Shown one piece after another: positions 50,601 through 58,526 of a stretch of 64,000 nucleotides of DNA. The stretch spans positions 52,761,370 through 52,825,369 of the forward strand of contig CM049307.1 in assembly GCA_026874595.1 (NCBI GenBank), written 5' to 3'. The translations under genes and the position numbers were made by a program. Source of the DNA: Sipunculus nudus (Eukaryota; Annelida; Sipuncula; Golfingiida; Sipunculidae). The notes under the pieces are model-generated. The model searched no databases and was not told the origin of the DNA. It saw only the letters and a list, made by a program, of their open reading frames with translations. Each line of letters begins with the position of its first letter. Position 1 is the stretch's first letter.

Positions 50601-53600
50601 TAAAATTAGAATGACCTATGTCAAATGAGAAATTATGCCTTGGCTGACAGTGAACTGTAGCCTAACTGTACTAAGATGTTCCAGTGCCAGCTGATCAAGA
50701 GTCAGAACTTATAAAGTCTGTCTAAACTGGAAGGAAGCAAACACCAGTAACTGTTTAGTGCTGGGATAGTTACTAGTGGCTCACTGGCTCCAAGTGGTAC
50801 ATACATGTATGTTTTGACTCACTGAAACAAGGACCAAGTTTAAAATATAAACATGCTACATGTACCATAATTGCTGCTACGGCTAAATTAGATATTTCTT
50901 ATTCTAACAGAATTCTAACAGAAATTCTAACATTAGTCAGAAACAAAATAGATCCTGCTAACAGATGGACACCTGAGCAAACACCCAAAGACCCATGCTG
51001 AAGCAAACTGAGCAGTGGCTTTTGTTCAGCTGAGCCAATAAAGATTCAGCTGGGCATTGTTACATTCTTTATCTCCAATACCATATTATCTGTTCTTGCT
51101 TAAGGACAGCTCCAAACAATCTCAGTGGAGAGATGGGGGGCTAAGGGGGAGGGATAAACTTGGCTCAAACACTTTGGTGACGCTCTTTCATCATCACCAT
51201 GGCAGTGAGCAATTTATGATGCATTTTCATACTGATCTAAATGATGAAAGATGAAACACTGGACAAGTTCAGGCTCATCTGAGGGCCAGATTTTCCATGA
51301 ATTGAGTTCACTGCCAGATACCTGTTGATGGCAGTCAGTGATAGATGGTGTGATAGATTGATGTGAAATAACATCAAATTTCTCAGGATTTATAGGAAAA
51401 TACGGAAAAGCATATTAGATCATATTTGGCACCGCTCCCACCTCAGAATGCCACACAGGACATCTGTAAAAACACCATTTATTACATTTCTTTCTTTGGA
51501 CTGTGGAGCCAACATACAATGTAATGAATGGTCCAAGTTAATATACTTTATCATGGCTTTTAGCATAGAAACAAATCTGATTGTGATGACAGACCAATTG
51601 TTAACTGTATCAATAAACATCCAGTAATGGGCCATGTACATGAACAGTCACAACTGGTTTTACACATGAAGATTTTTTTTTTATTTGTCCCAGGTTTTCC
51701 ACAAAAATGGCATGCTACTCTGTGATAATTTTACAAAGAGAGCTTGCCACAAGATCCATAAAGTGAAATATTTGCAGCCCAAATATTCACATAATATGTG
51801 ACATGTCAGTCAGACAAACCTAACAAAATTTCCTCAGGTCGGGGGGGGGGTCCAGGCCTCAAAAATTGGCCTGAAACCCTTAAAAAAAGGTTGCAGCAAC
51901 AGAAAAAGGGGGGGGGAGAAGAGGGAGGTTGACCAACATCCCTCCCCCCCCCCCCCCCCCCCCAGAACCCACTTCTGATCTTGGTGAGTGTATAATGGAC
52001 ACAATACCTTCAGACAAAGTGGGCACAGCTGTAAGTTACATAACAGCCCCTAATAATGATTATGCCCCCACTGAGGGCCTCAAACATGCTAATGCATTAA
52101 TAATGAATTAGATAGGGGTAGCTTTAATGTGTTTACAACATGTTTTCACATACTATTCTGTTGTTCTTTGTAAATATTTGTTGTTTCTGTAAACAAGGTC
52201 ACAGGCATTCAGCTACTGTGATTACCACTTGTTTAAGAGGGTTTCAAATTTGTGATATTCACGAAACAGATAAAATTGGGGAAATAAAACCCACTGTCTA
52301 ACTAATGTCAAAAAGCAAAGAACTTATACATAAATAATAGTAGATCTTCTACGTTATCCATGAATCAATGATTACTCTTATTTATGATAAAAATTTTTTC
52401 AAATAATCTACCAATAATGAATGAGAATTTCAACTTGTTCAATGTTTCCTTGAATCCCAGTAAAAAATGTCATGATTGCATACAAATTATTTAATATAAT
52501 TAATTCATATAATTTTGAAGATATACATGTATACATGATTCATATGGTATGTTGAGATTGAAAAAAATGGAACCCTCACAAAAAAAGTGAAAATAGCTAA
52601 GTTTTACCCTGTTAATATGAAGCCAGCCATAGTATATGTGTGGTCCTAGAACTGCAGGGAGGTTACCTGTCCATAAATACGTGACAACACCCAAATCTAG
52701 CAGTCCATGATGCTTACATCGGCTAATGTTCCTTAGATTATTGACCACAGTGACACTTGACACCTGAGTATCACCAGCCATAAAAGTGTTGCTTCTTTAA
52801 GTGCTTATCCACTTTGAGGAATACATTATCTCAACAGACAGGATTCCTGGGTGAATCATACTTCTGCAGTAACATACCTTTGATGAGCATGTAACAGATC
52901 ATTCCCTCTCATGTACCTCTAGATCTGCCAAAACAATTCCTTTATATTTTCGTGCCCTTAATGTATTATATACACTGAGAATGTAATGTCTTCTATACCT
53001 TTCCTAAAATTTCATGAAAAATACTTGTAAACATTCTGTATTCTAATAGATACTATCTTTGTTTTTTCTAGATTTCAGGATACCCTATTATCCTTCTTGG
53101 AAAATCGTAATGTTTTAAGCTGTGTTTCCATTCATCCGTAAATCTTGTAAGTCTCGTAAGCAAAAAATCGGATCCCTTTTTTTAAGATGAACTGTTTCCA
53201 TATGTATGTTTTAACGTGCTCCGCATGCGTATCCGCAAAAACGGACAGCACTGAAACAGATCGGTGAGCGATTCATCCATTTTGCAGATGGCAAAAATGC
53301 CTACATTTCCCAACAGTGCCCCGGCTCCAGGTGTGATGAGACATATTGACCTTCCTGCCTGTCGCCCTCGCAGTTTCAAAATAGGCACGTAAAAGGGTAT
53401 CCGCAAGAAAAACGTACGTACTTATGGAAACAGTTTTGACGGACTGCGCACTATGGAGCGTACGTACATCTTTTGCGGATACGATTTTTACGGATACATG
53501 GAAACACCGCTTTAGCATGATTTTCTTCAGGTAACTTTATTTATTTTAGTTTGATTGTACAAAAAGTTATGAAAACTAATGTGAGACACTCCATTGCTCA

Positions 53601-56600
53601 GCTGGTGGCATTCTGTTATCTGTAGGGGTAGATGAAACTGAAGAGGCAAGAAAATTTGACCGTGGACCGTCCACTACAACCCATACTTAAAGCCACAACT
53701 GGACTCAAACCCAGGTCACAAGTAAAGAGTTCCCACTCAACCGTCCAAGCATCAATATAATGTGAAGTCACTCTTGAAGTAAAGGTCATGACCCCAATAC
53801 ACAGGAATCTTTCCTCTAGCCCATAAAGATCTATGCATAATTTAAAATAAAATCTAGCTAATTAGCTTTAGAATTAGAGTTATAACTTAATTTTATATTT
53901 TCTCTCACCTTTTTTTCAGTGGCAGTGAAAGGGAGATAATCTACTTGAAACTGTAACAAGGCCTACAGGCCTAATGCGACCTGTGCAAAGTTTAGGAGTA
54001 TGAATGGAGGTTTATTTTTAAAATTTAATATTGATCCTCCTAAGTCCTGCATATCTACCTAAGGCATTATGATTTCAGCAAAATGGACGTTTCTGACCTG
54101 CAAGTTTCGGACTAGGACATTTTAAAACCAGAATATGGGTAGTCGACAAGCCACTAAGTGTATCAGAAGAACTGAGGGTGGGAAGGGTGAAGTGAGGCAT
54201 GGATTAAGTGGCAAGGGGAATAGAGCGTGGTGTGTTGCATATAAGCATGGATGTCTGCAGCTTAAACGTGAATGTAGGTGGTGCCACCTGTCATAAAATC
54301 GAGAAAATTGTCCAGGATGTATAAACCTGCAAAATTTCAGGTGGATAAGTCAAATCACTGCCGAGATATTTCAGGTGGATAAGTCAAACCACTGCTGAGA
54401 TATGAGTGATTTTAACCTAAGGCAGATGAACAGATGGATCCTGTGCATAAATGGTTGCAGGTGGCACCACCAGTTTTGCCTATGGTGAAGAGCTATGTGA
54501 GATCTATACAAATGCAAAATTTTGGCCTAATTGGTCAAACGGTTTCCGAGATATGAGCTTGGATGTCTGCAGAGTAAATGTGAATGTAGGTGGCGCCACC
54601 TTTCATAAAATCGAGAAACCTGTCCATGATGTATAAACCTGCAAAATTTCAGGTGGATAAGTCAAACCACTGCTGAGATATGAGCAATTTTATCTCAAGG
54701 CAGATAAAGATGGACGCTGTGCATAAGTGGTTGCAGATGGCGCCTCCAGTTTTGCCTATGATGTAGAGCTATGTGAGATCTATACACATGCAAAATTTTG
54801 GCCAAATCGGTCAAATGGTTCCCGAGATTTGAGCTTGGATGTCTGCAGAGTAAACGTGAATGTAGGTGGCGCCACCTGTCATAAAATCGAGAAAGCTGTC
54901 AATGATGTAAAATACCTGCAAAATTTCAGGTGGATAAGTCAAACCACTGCCGAGATATGAGTGATTTTATCCCAAGGCAGATCAACAGATGGACGCTGTG
55001 CATAAATGGTTGCAGGTGGCACCACCAGTTTTGCCTATGATGAAGAGCTATGAGAGATCTATACACATGCAAAATTTTGGCCTAATCGGTCAAACAGTTC
55101 CCGAGATATGAGCTTGGATGTCTGCAGAGTAAATGTATATGTAGGTGGCGACACCTGTCATAAAATCTGCGCCATCGCATAAGCTCACAGGTTCGCTAAA
55201 AAGAGGAATGAAGGATGCTCAACCAGATACAAGATGAAGCGATCCAAGAACTTCAGTCATACTGATTTTTAGAGAAAAATAAAAATTATCCATCATTCCC
55301 TGTGAGATATATTTTGGCATGATTTTCATGAAGAAAAATAATTCAAGATCATTCTCATAGAAAAAAAACATACACCCCAACCTTTAACGCAAGCTTTGTC
55401 CTCTGACCCTCAACTGATGCATGAATGGAAAAAAACTAGAATATCAGCAAAAGCTGACAAAAAGCCCTCAGCCAAAGAATGTTGTTTATGGGTTGTAACA
55501 GGAACAAGTATAAAATATTTGTTCTCACATTGTTGTATATATCTGTACAAGTTATAAATTTGAACTGAAGAGGTATGTAAGTACCTTTGCAGGTCTGGCA
55601 CCCCCAAACTCATGCAGCACTTAGAGATCAAGGCAAATGACCATACCATGTTTTATAACAATCCACCCAATGGTTCCTGAGAAAAAAGCTCCTAAGTTTT
55701 TTTTTTCTAATTATAAGCTCTGTGACCATGAAAAATAGGTCAAGGTCACCCATCTTTAAACTTGATCAAGATTTTGTTGAGATGCATCAGCACTGGAGAA
55801 ATGAAGGTCCTGTATTGAATAATTTAAGAGATATCCTGCTCACAAGGCCAAAATTGAAAACAATGATAATAAATTTATTAAAAATAACTATAGGTGGTGC
55901 CCCGAAACTTGTACCGCACTAAGAAATCATCAGGGCAAATGCTCATATAAAGTTTCATAACAAAACACCCAGTGGTTCCTGAGAAATAAGCACCTAAGTT
56001 TTTTTTCTAATTATAAGCTGTCACCTTGAAAAGTAGGTCAAGGTTACCCTTCTTTAAACTTGACTGAGATTGTGTTGATGCTGATAATGAAGATCAGGAC
56101 TGTGTTGAATACTTTTTCAGATATCCCGTTTAAATTGAAAATATCTGATAAAAATTCTAAAAAAAAAAAATCAGAAATTGTAGGTGGTGCTCTGAAACTC
56201 GTACAGCAGTTACAGACCATCAGTGGCAGTGCCAATAATCATAGCAAGTTTGATAACAATCCACCAAAGGGTTCCTGAGAATTAAGCTTCTACGTTTTTT
56301 TCTATATATGCTCTCAGACTGAAACGTAGAAAAATATGTCAAGGAAACAGTGACGTCATCCATCTTTGAACTTGACCGAGATTTTTTTTTATATACATCT
56401 GCACCAAAGAAATATAATTCCTACATTGAATCCTTTCAGAGAGATCCCGCTCACAAGGAAAAATTTAACAGATTCTGGCCAGCTGGACAGCTTGGGTGAA
56501 GACAATAGCCCTTCAGCCTCTAAGGCTGAGGGCTAAAAAAAAACTGAAGATTAGGTGACCAGTGTTGTAGAGATAAGGTGATAAGGATCTTTGTGGTCAT

Positions 56601-58526
56601 ACTTCATTGATTTTCTCTACTTTATCAAACTATTCTGGGTCAAGGTCATGACAACAATTTACAGACTTCATCCCATGAACCATATCTTAGGCCATGTAAA
56701 ATTTCTTGAAAATAAATCTTTCAAACTGTTTTTTAGTTATAAAAATAAATGCCAACAATCAGCACACTGTTTAAAGTAGCAGTGATGGAGAGGTAAACAG
56801 CACATTACAGAAAACTTTAGGTTGCACTACCACTACCAGATTTAAGAAAACTAGGGGCCCATGGGTGTCAACACTCAGCTGAATTTGTCTATAAGGCTTA
56901 TTTTAATGAGCTCGTTTTAAAAATGTAGGTCCTGCGCCCTTGACCCTTGTGACCTTAAAATCAAGAGATCTTCCCCAATTGATAGACATTCAAGATATTT
57001 TTTCACTCAAAATACACAAATTCTTGAAACTCATGAAAAATAATTCATACAAACCGCAAATGGTACAGAACATTAGTGTGCAAGGCATAAAATCCTAGTC
57101 CTATCTGATCAACCTTGCTTTAGTAGACAAAGGGTTACATCAGATTCAGTTTACGGAATCTTTACTCCATGAATTAAATGTCATTCAGTCATTTCTTCTT
57201 GAATGTCATCTTTTGACAATCATTAAATGTGATCATCAGCATATCTGGATATGATTGTGAGAGACAAATTAAGTATATAACTTTAGACAGCCATATATAC
57301 CCATAATTTCTACATGCTACCTGTGATTTCCATGTTTTAGTGTGTGCAAAATGGCAGATCCCATGAATGGTTAAAAAAAGTGGGGGAAATAAATTCATCA
57401 AGCTGGGATAAAGGCACATGAATGCAACATGAAAGTACTCTGAGGACAGAGCCCAGGTAAGAGAGTTTGGTGGAAAGGGGATTTGTATCAGGAAAGGTTA
57501 GATCAGAATAACACTTATTTTGGACCATGCCCAAACCCTCAAATTACAGGATTATACACAGCAACAATTCCAAATGTGGCAATGACCACAGTAGTCTTCT
57601 ATTCTACTTGCCTGTAGAAGACATATGCTACATCTATGCTCAACCAGCTTATCCTACTGGCAAACCCTGTACTGAAAGCGGATACACGATTCTAGGTTCA
57701 ATCACTTAACATTCTCAGAAATTTTTTATATTATATATAAATCAAATCAAATAATCAGAAATGAAACAGGACATTTAACAGCCAAGTCAGTCATACTTAC
57801 CCCAGCATTTCCTGGTTGTTTATGTATGATAACCTTTGACGGTGACATTGTGTAAGTTGCTGGTTTTGAGGCATTACTTGTCCCAGTGGTAACAGTCGTT
57901 AATGTATCGTTTTTCACCATGTGAATGACTTGATTTGGTGCTGGAGCAATCTTTTGAGGAGTCTTTGATAGTGGCACAGGAATCATAATTTTTGTTGGGG
58001 ACTTCATTGGGGATATAGGAATCTTCCCTCCAGATAAAGGGATAATTTGTTTTGTAGGTGTCCCTGGCATGGAGATAATCCCACTCTGTGATAACGTTAT
58101 AGTTTTTGTTGGTGTTACTGGCCCCTGATGAGCTGAGAATCCTTGTATCCCTTGCGTTACAACAGTTTGTGTTTGAGTGACAAGACTGTGGGATGAATTA
58201 ACCAAAGCAGTCGGCATTGATGTCATTATAATCTGCTGACTCTGTTGAACCTGGCTTGCTGGTATAGCTTGAGGCTGCCCAGAACTGCCTTTCTGAATGA
58301 AAACTTTTGCTACCATTGGCCCACCACTGTCTGTTGCTTTGCGTTTCAACACTTGTATCTTCCCGGACTGAAGATCCGCAGCACTGAGCACTTGGGACTG
58401 ATTTAGGATTTGGACATTCCCGAGCACCGGGCCATGCTGGGAATTGATGGAAGTCGCAGATTGAGGTACAGACGATACCCCACTCTGAGGTATGCTGTTG
58501 TTAGAGTTCACACTGTTAGCAGCCAT
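32446..58526 (-). CDS. LIN54: LIN54, DNA-binding subunit of the MuvB core of DREAM/MMB complexes (complete coding region, 10 exons, 681 aa)
   Basis: Coding exons in order: 58526-57801, 46379-46205, 42817-42699, 41841-41626, 41109-40994, 38326-38255, 36231-36086, 34560-34469, 33846-33650, 32632-32446. Phases agree and total 2046 bases. Residues 1-450 are low-complexity Q/S/T/N/P-rich. The tesmin/TSO1 CXC1 domain has nine cysteines at 465, 467, 472, 477, 479, 486, 489, 491, 494. CXC2 has nine at 538, 540, 545, 550, 552, 559, 563, 565, 568. Y476 and Y549 match the two tyrosines that read the CHR element (TTTGAA) in human LIN54. The helical tail continues [16 protein letters not shown] then [20 protein letters not shown]54 tethers MuvB to cell-cycle promoters in the nucleus. 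Intron 9 has a GC donor. The last exon could instead splice at AAAG|gtaggt (32458/32457). The 5' noncoding exon was not placed. Confidence 0.93.
33225..33635 (-). mobile_element. Repeat fragment adjacent to LIN54 exon 9 donor
   Basis: Contains GTTATCGCAGCAACAC-type units and a hairpin end (ACGTCCCGTC with GACGTAT near 33602-33630) that also occurs at 47450-47595. The minus-strand tip reads ATACGTC, then GACGGGACGT, then TTATG, the same end plan as families A-D. The far end was not found. Confidence 0.45.
33650..33846 (-). CDS. LIN54: LIN54 coding exon 9: end of CXC2 and [13 protein letters not shown] helix, GC donor
   Basis: Acceptor ttgcag; encodes [17 protein letters not shown] then [20 protein letters not shown]. 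No GT lies at the exon end. The junction needed for frame is GAAAG|gcaagt, the classical GC-type donor, joining in phase to exon 10. The 3' side of the donor is within about 20 bases of a repeat end. Confidence 0.92.
34469..34560 (-). CDS. LIN54: LIN54 coding exon 8: start of CXC2
   Basis: Acceptor ttgcag, donor gtaagc; encodes [18 protein letters not shown] then NYCECYE. It carries the second DNA-reading tyrosine (Y549). Confidence 0.94.
35086..35512. mobile_element. MITE with CAGGGTTCC inverted ends, hAT-like
   Basis: A 427-bp tract begins CAGGGTTCCTGC and ends GGGAACCCTG, with AAGACCTTTTT-type inverted subterminal words. No exact 8-bp target duplication remains, so the superfamily is by resemblance only. 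It lies in LIN54 intron 7. Confidence 0.6.
36086..36231 (-). CDS. LIN54: LIN54 coding exon 7: main part of CXC1 and RNPxxF linker
   Basis: Acceptor ttccag, donor gtatga; encodes [19 protein letters not shown] then [18 protein letters not shown]. It has six of nine CXC1 cysteines, the DNA-reading tyrosine Y476, and the RNPxAFxPKI linker that joins CXC repeats in this family. Confidence 0.95.
36732..37610. mobile_element. hAT-type MITE with perfect 8-bp target-site duplication
   Basis: The element begins CAGGCTTGGGTCAAG and ends CTTTACCCAAGCCTG. It is flanked on both sides by GCCTTCAG (36724-36731 and 37611-37618), the 8-bp duplication typical of hAT transposition. Subterminal regions are dense in GTACTTGTACTT and AAGTAC words. 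An internal ~165-bp direct duplication contains GCTATAAGCCATGG and TTCTGAGT words. It has no transposase, so it is non-autonomous. It lies in LIN54 intron 6. Confidence 0.9.
38255..38326 (-). CDS. LIN54: LIN54 coding exon 6: start of CXC1
   Basis: Acceptor ttgtag, donor gtaagt; 72-base exon encoding [16 protein letters not shown]. It contributes the first three zinc-binding cysteines of CXC1. Confidence 0.92.
38566..40481 (-). mobile_element. Helentron-like non-autonomous element, family A, copy 2
   Basis: On the minus strand it starts ATGCCCCCGCCAC, which pairs with GTGGCCGGGGCAT across AAA, followed by ATAG. A TCCGTCAT run and ten ~179-bp units follow (marker CAGGCCAATATCTGCAGGC on the plus strand, at about 38727 to 40325). 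The 3' end has GGCGGGGGCAT, then hairpin GTGTCG/CGACAC, then ATCTAG ending at 38566, with T outside. The hairpin stem differs from copy 1 by a compensatory A:T to G:C pair. It lies in LIN54 intron 5. Confidence 0.82.
40994..41109 (-). CDS. LIN54: LIN54 coding exon 5
   Basis: Acceptor tacacag, donor gtcagt; [20 protein letters not shown] then [12 protein letters not shown]. Ends in phase 2. The acceptor AG could alternatively be a few bases further in. Confidence 0.78.
41626..41841 (-). CDS. LIN54: LIN54 coding exon 4
   Basis: Acceptor tctccag, donor gtcagt; 72 codons including [20 protein letters not shown] and [15 protein letters not shown]. Confidence 0.87.
42699..42817 (-). CDS. LIN54: LIN54 coding exon 3
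   Basis: Acceptor ctcacag, donor gtaggc; encodes [20 protein letters not shown] and a [12 protein letters not shown] end. Low complexity; placement rests on frame and splice signals. Confidence 0.8.
43486..45743 (-). mobile_element. Helentron-like non-autonomous element, family C
   Basis: On the minus strand the 5' tip at 45743 is GTATCCCCAGAC. It folds with GTCGGGGGATAC across AAA and is followed by TATG. The 3' end has the inverted tip GTCTGGGGATAC (43528-43517), a perfect hairpin TGGCAC/GTGCCA (43514-43498), then CTAG at 43489-43486 and TTT outside. Without the 3' hairpin the two 12-bp tips look like simple terminal inverted repeats. The body holds a 288-bp tandem array. It lies in LIN54 intron 3. 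Confidence 0.78.
43640..45010 (+). repeat. 288-bp tandem array carrying nuclear-receptor-like half-site triplets
   Basis: Each unit contains TGACCTTGACCTTTGACCT. Exact copies start at 43677, 43965, 44254, 44542, 44830 and 44985, giving spacings of 288, 289, 288, 288 and 155. Each reads on the minus strand as AGGTCA, one A, AGGTCA, AGGTCA. Other shared words are GGACAGATGGCTCCTGTGAC and AAGATCTGAGATGAA. Confidence 0.9.
45933..46053. mobile_element. Short MITE with AGTGGAACCCC inverted ends
   Basis: A 121-bp tract has left end AAGTGGAACCCC and right end GGGGTTCCACTG, with GGTGGTC-type internal words and TA dinucleotides nearby. It lies in LIN54 intron 2-3 space, close to exon 2. Confidence 0.65.
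46205..46379 (-). CDS. LIN54: LIN54 coding exon 2
   Basis: Acceptor tttacag then [17 protein letters not shown] through [15 protein letters not shown]; donor gtaagt. Phase 0 in, phase 1 out. Confidence 0.85.
46740..47444 (-). mobile_element. Helentron-like element fragment, family C-related
   Basis: The minus-strand 5' end at 47444 starts GTATCCGCC. It pairs, with one bulge, to GCGGATAC across an AAACAAAGTTT core and continues TATG. The body has CCAGGATGTAT, AAGTCCAACCACTGC and GGTGG units shared with 54240-55165. The 3' CTAG end was not found. Confidence 0.55.
47450..47600 (-). mobile_element. Repeat end with TATACGTCCC-type hairpin
   Basis: Contains GTTATCGCAGCGACAC, AAAAGTTAACGG and a terminal hairpin-like segment near 47560-47593. 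It is related to the tract at 33480-33632, directly abutting the preceding fragment. Confidence 0.4.
48357..48388 (-). repeat. Isolated family B-like 5' hairpin
   Basis: The minus strand reads AGCTGAGCTGACT, AAA, AGTCGTCTGAGCT, like the 5' tip of family B. The matching 3' end was not found. Confidence 0.45.
48590..48815 (-). mobile_element. tRNA-derived SINE-like tract
   Basis: The minus strand reads GGTAATGGTTAGTGCGCTGG then ACTCATGACC, resembling a tRNA A box and anticodon arm. A degenerate B box follows. No functional tRNA fold is claimed. Confidence 0.45.
48816..51830. other. LIN54: Middle of LIN54 intron 1
   Basis: No gene seen. A hairpin at 50454-50482 (GTATCCT with AGGATAC, followed on the minus strand by TAAAG) resembles a family C 5' tip with a T flank. 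The rest is unassigned AT-rich DNA. Confidence 0.45.
51841..51963 (+). repeat. Adjacent poly-G and poly-C runs
   Basis: A G run at 51841, a second G run near 51909 and a C run of about 20 at 51942-51963 lie within 120 bases. Confidence 0.85.
53118..53511. mobile_element. PIF/Harbinger-like MITE with TTA target duplication
   Basis: The ends are AGCTGTGTTTCCATTCATCC and, inverted, AGCGGTGTTTCCATGTATCC, continuing GTAAA: about 25 bp with three mismatches. TTA lies on both sides (53115-53117 and 53512-53514), the 3-bp duplication typical of PIF/Harbinger. Length 394 bp, no transposase. It lies in LIN54 intron 1. Confidence 0.83.
53585..53757 (-). mobile_element. tRNA-derived SINE-like tract
   Basis: The minus strand reads GGACGGTTGAGTGGGAACTC (A-box-like), about 25 bases, then GGGTTTGAGTCCAG (a good RNA polymerase III B box). 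A non-tRNA body follows. The tRNA arms are not conserved enough for a tRNA gene. Confidence 0.55.
54245..55165 (+). repeat. ~280-bp tandem repeats with GGTGGCGCCACC palindromes
   Basis: Marker AATGTAGGTGGYGCCACCTG starts at 54271, 54583 and 54859, with a diverged copy near 55137 (spacings about 312, 276 and 278). Units share TTTCAGGTGGATAAGTCAAA and GAGATATGAGTGATTTTA, also found at 46740-47320. The right edge (55165-55200) has a hairpin-like ATAAGCTCACAGGTTCGCT end. Confidence 0.88.
55436..56534 (-). mobile_element. Helentron-like non-autonomous element, family D
   Basis: The minus-strand 5' tip at 56534 is AGCCCTCAGCC, pairing with GGCTGAAGGGCT and followed by ATTG. The body has about three ~300-bp units (marker GGTTCCTGAGAA near 55672, 55973, 56269). 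The 3' end has inverted tip GGCTGAGGGCT (55473-55463), hairpin TCAGC/GCTGA with TTTT loop (55457-55444), then ATTCTAG ending at 55436 and T outside. Same plan as families A and C. Confidence 0.78.
56851..56890 (-). repeat. Family B-related 3' end
   Basis: The minus strand reads TTCAGCTGAG, then CACCCATGGGCCCCTAG ending at 56851, then TTTT. This variant ends in CTAG instead of CTTG, linking family B to the other families. Its 5' end was not found. Confidence 0.5.
57801..58526 (-). CDS. LIN54: LIN54 coding exon 1 (start codon, low-complexity N-terminus)
   Basis: A 242-codon exon from ATG 58526 to donor gtaagt at 57800. It is rich in S, Q, T, N, P and V, with repeated [12 protein letters not shown] and VPLSKTPQK segments like the vertebrate LIN54 N-terminus. 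Several SP/TP sites could be CDK targets. The ~11.4 kb intron that follows is packed with repeats. Confidence 0.9.
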
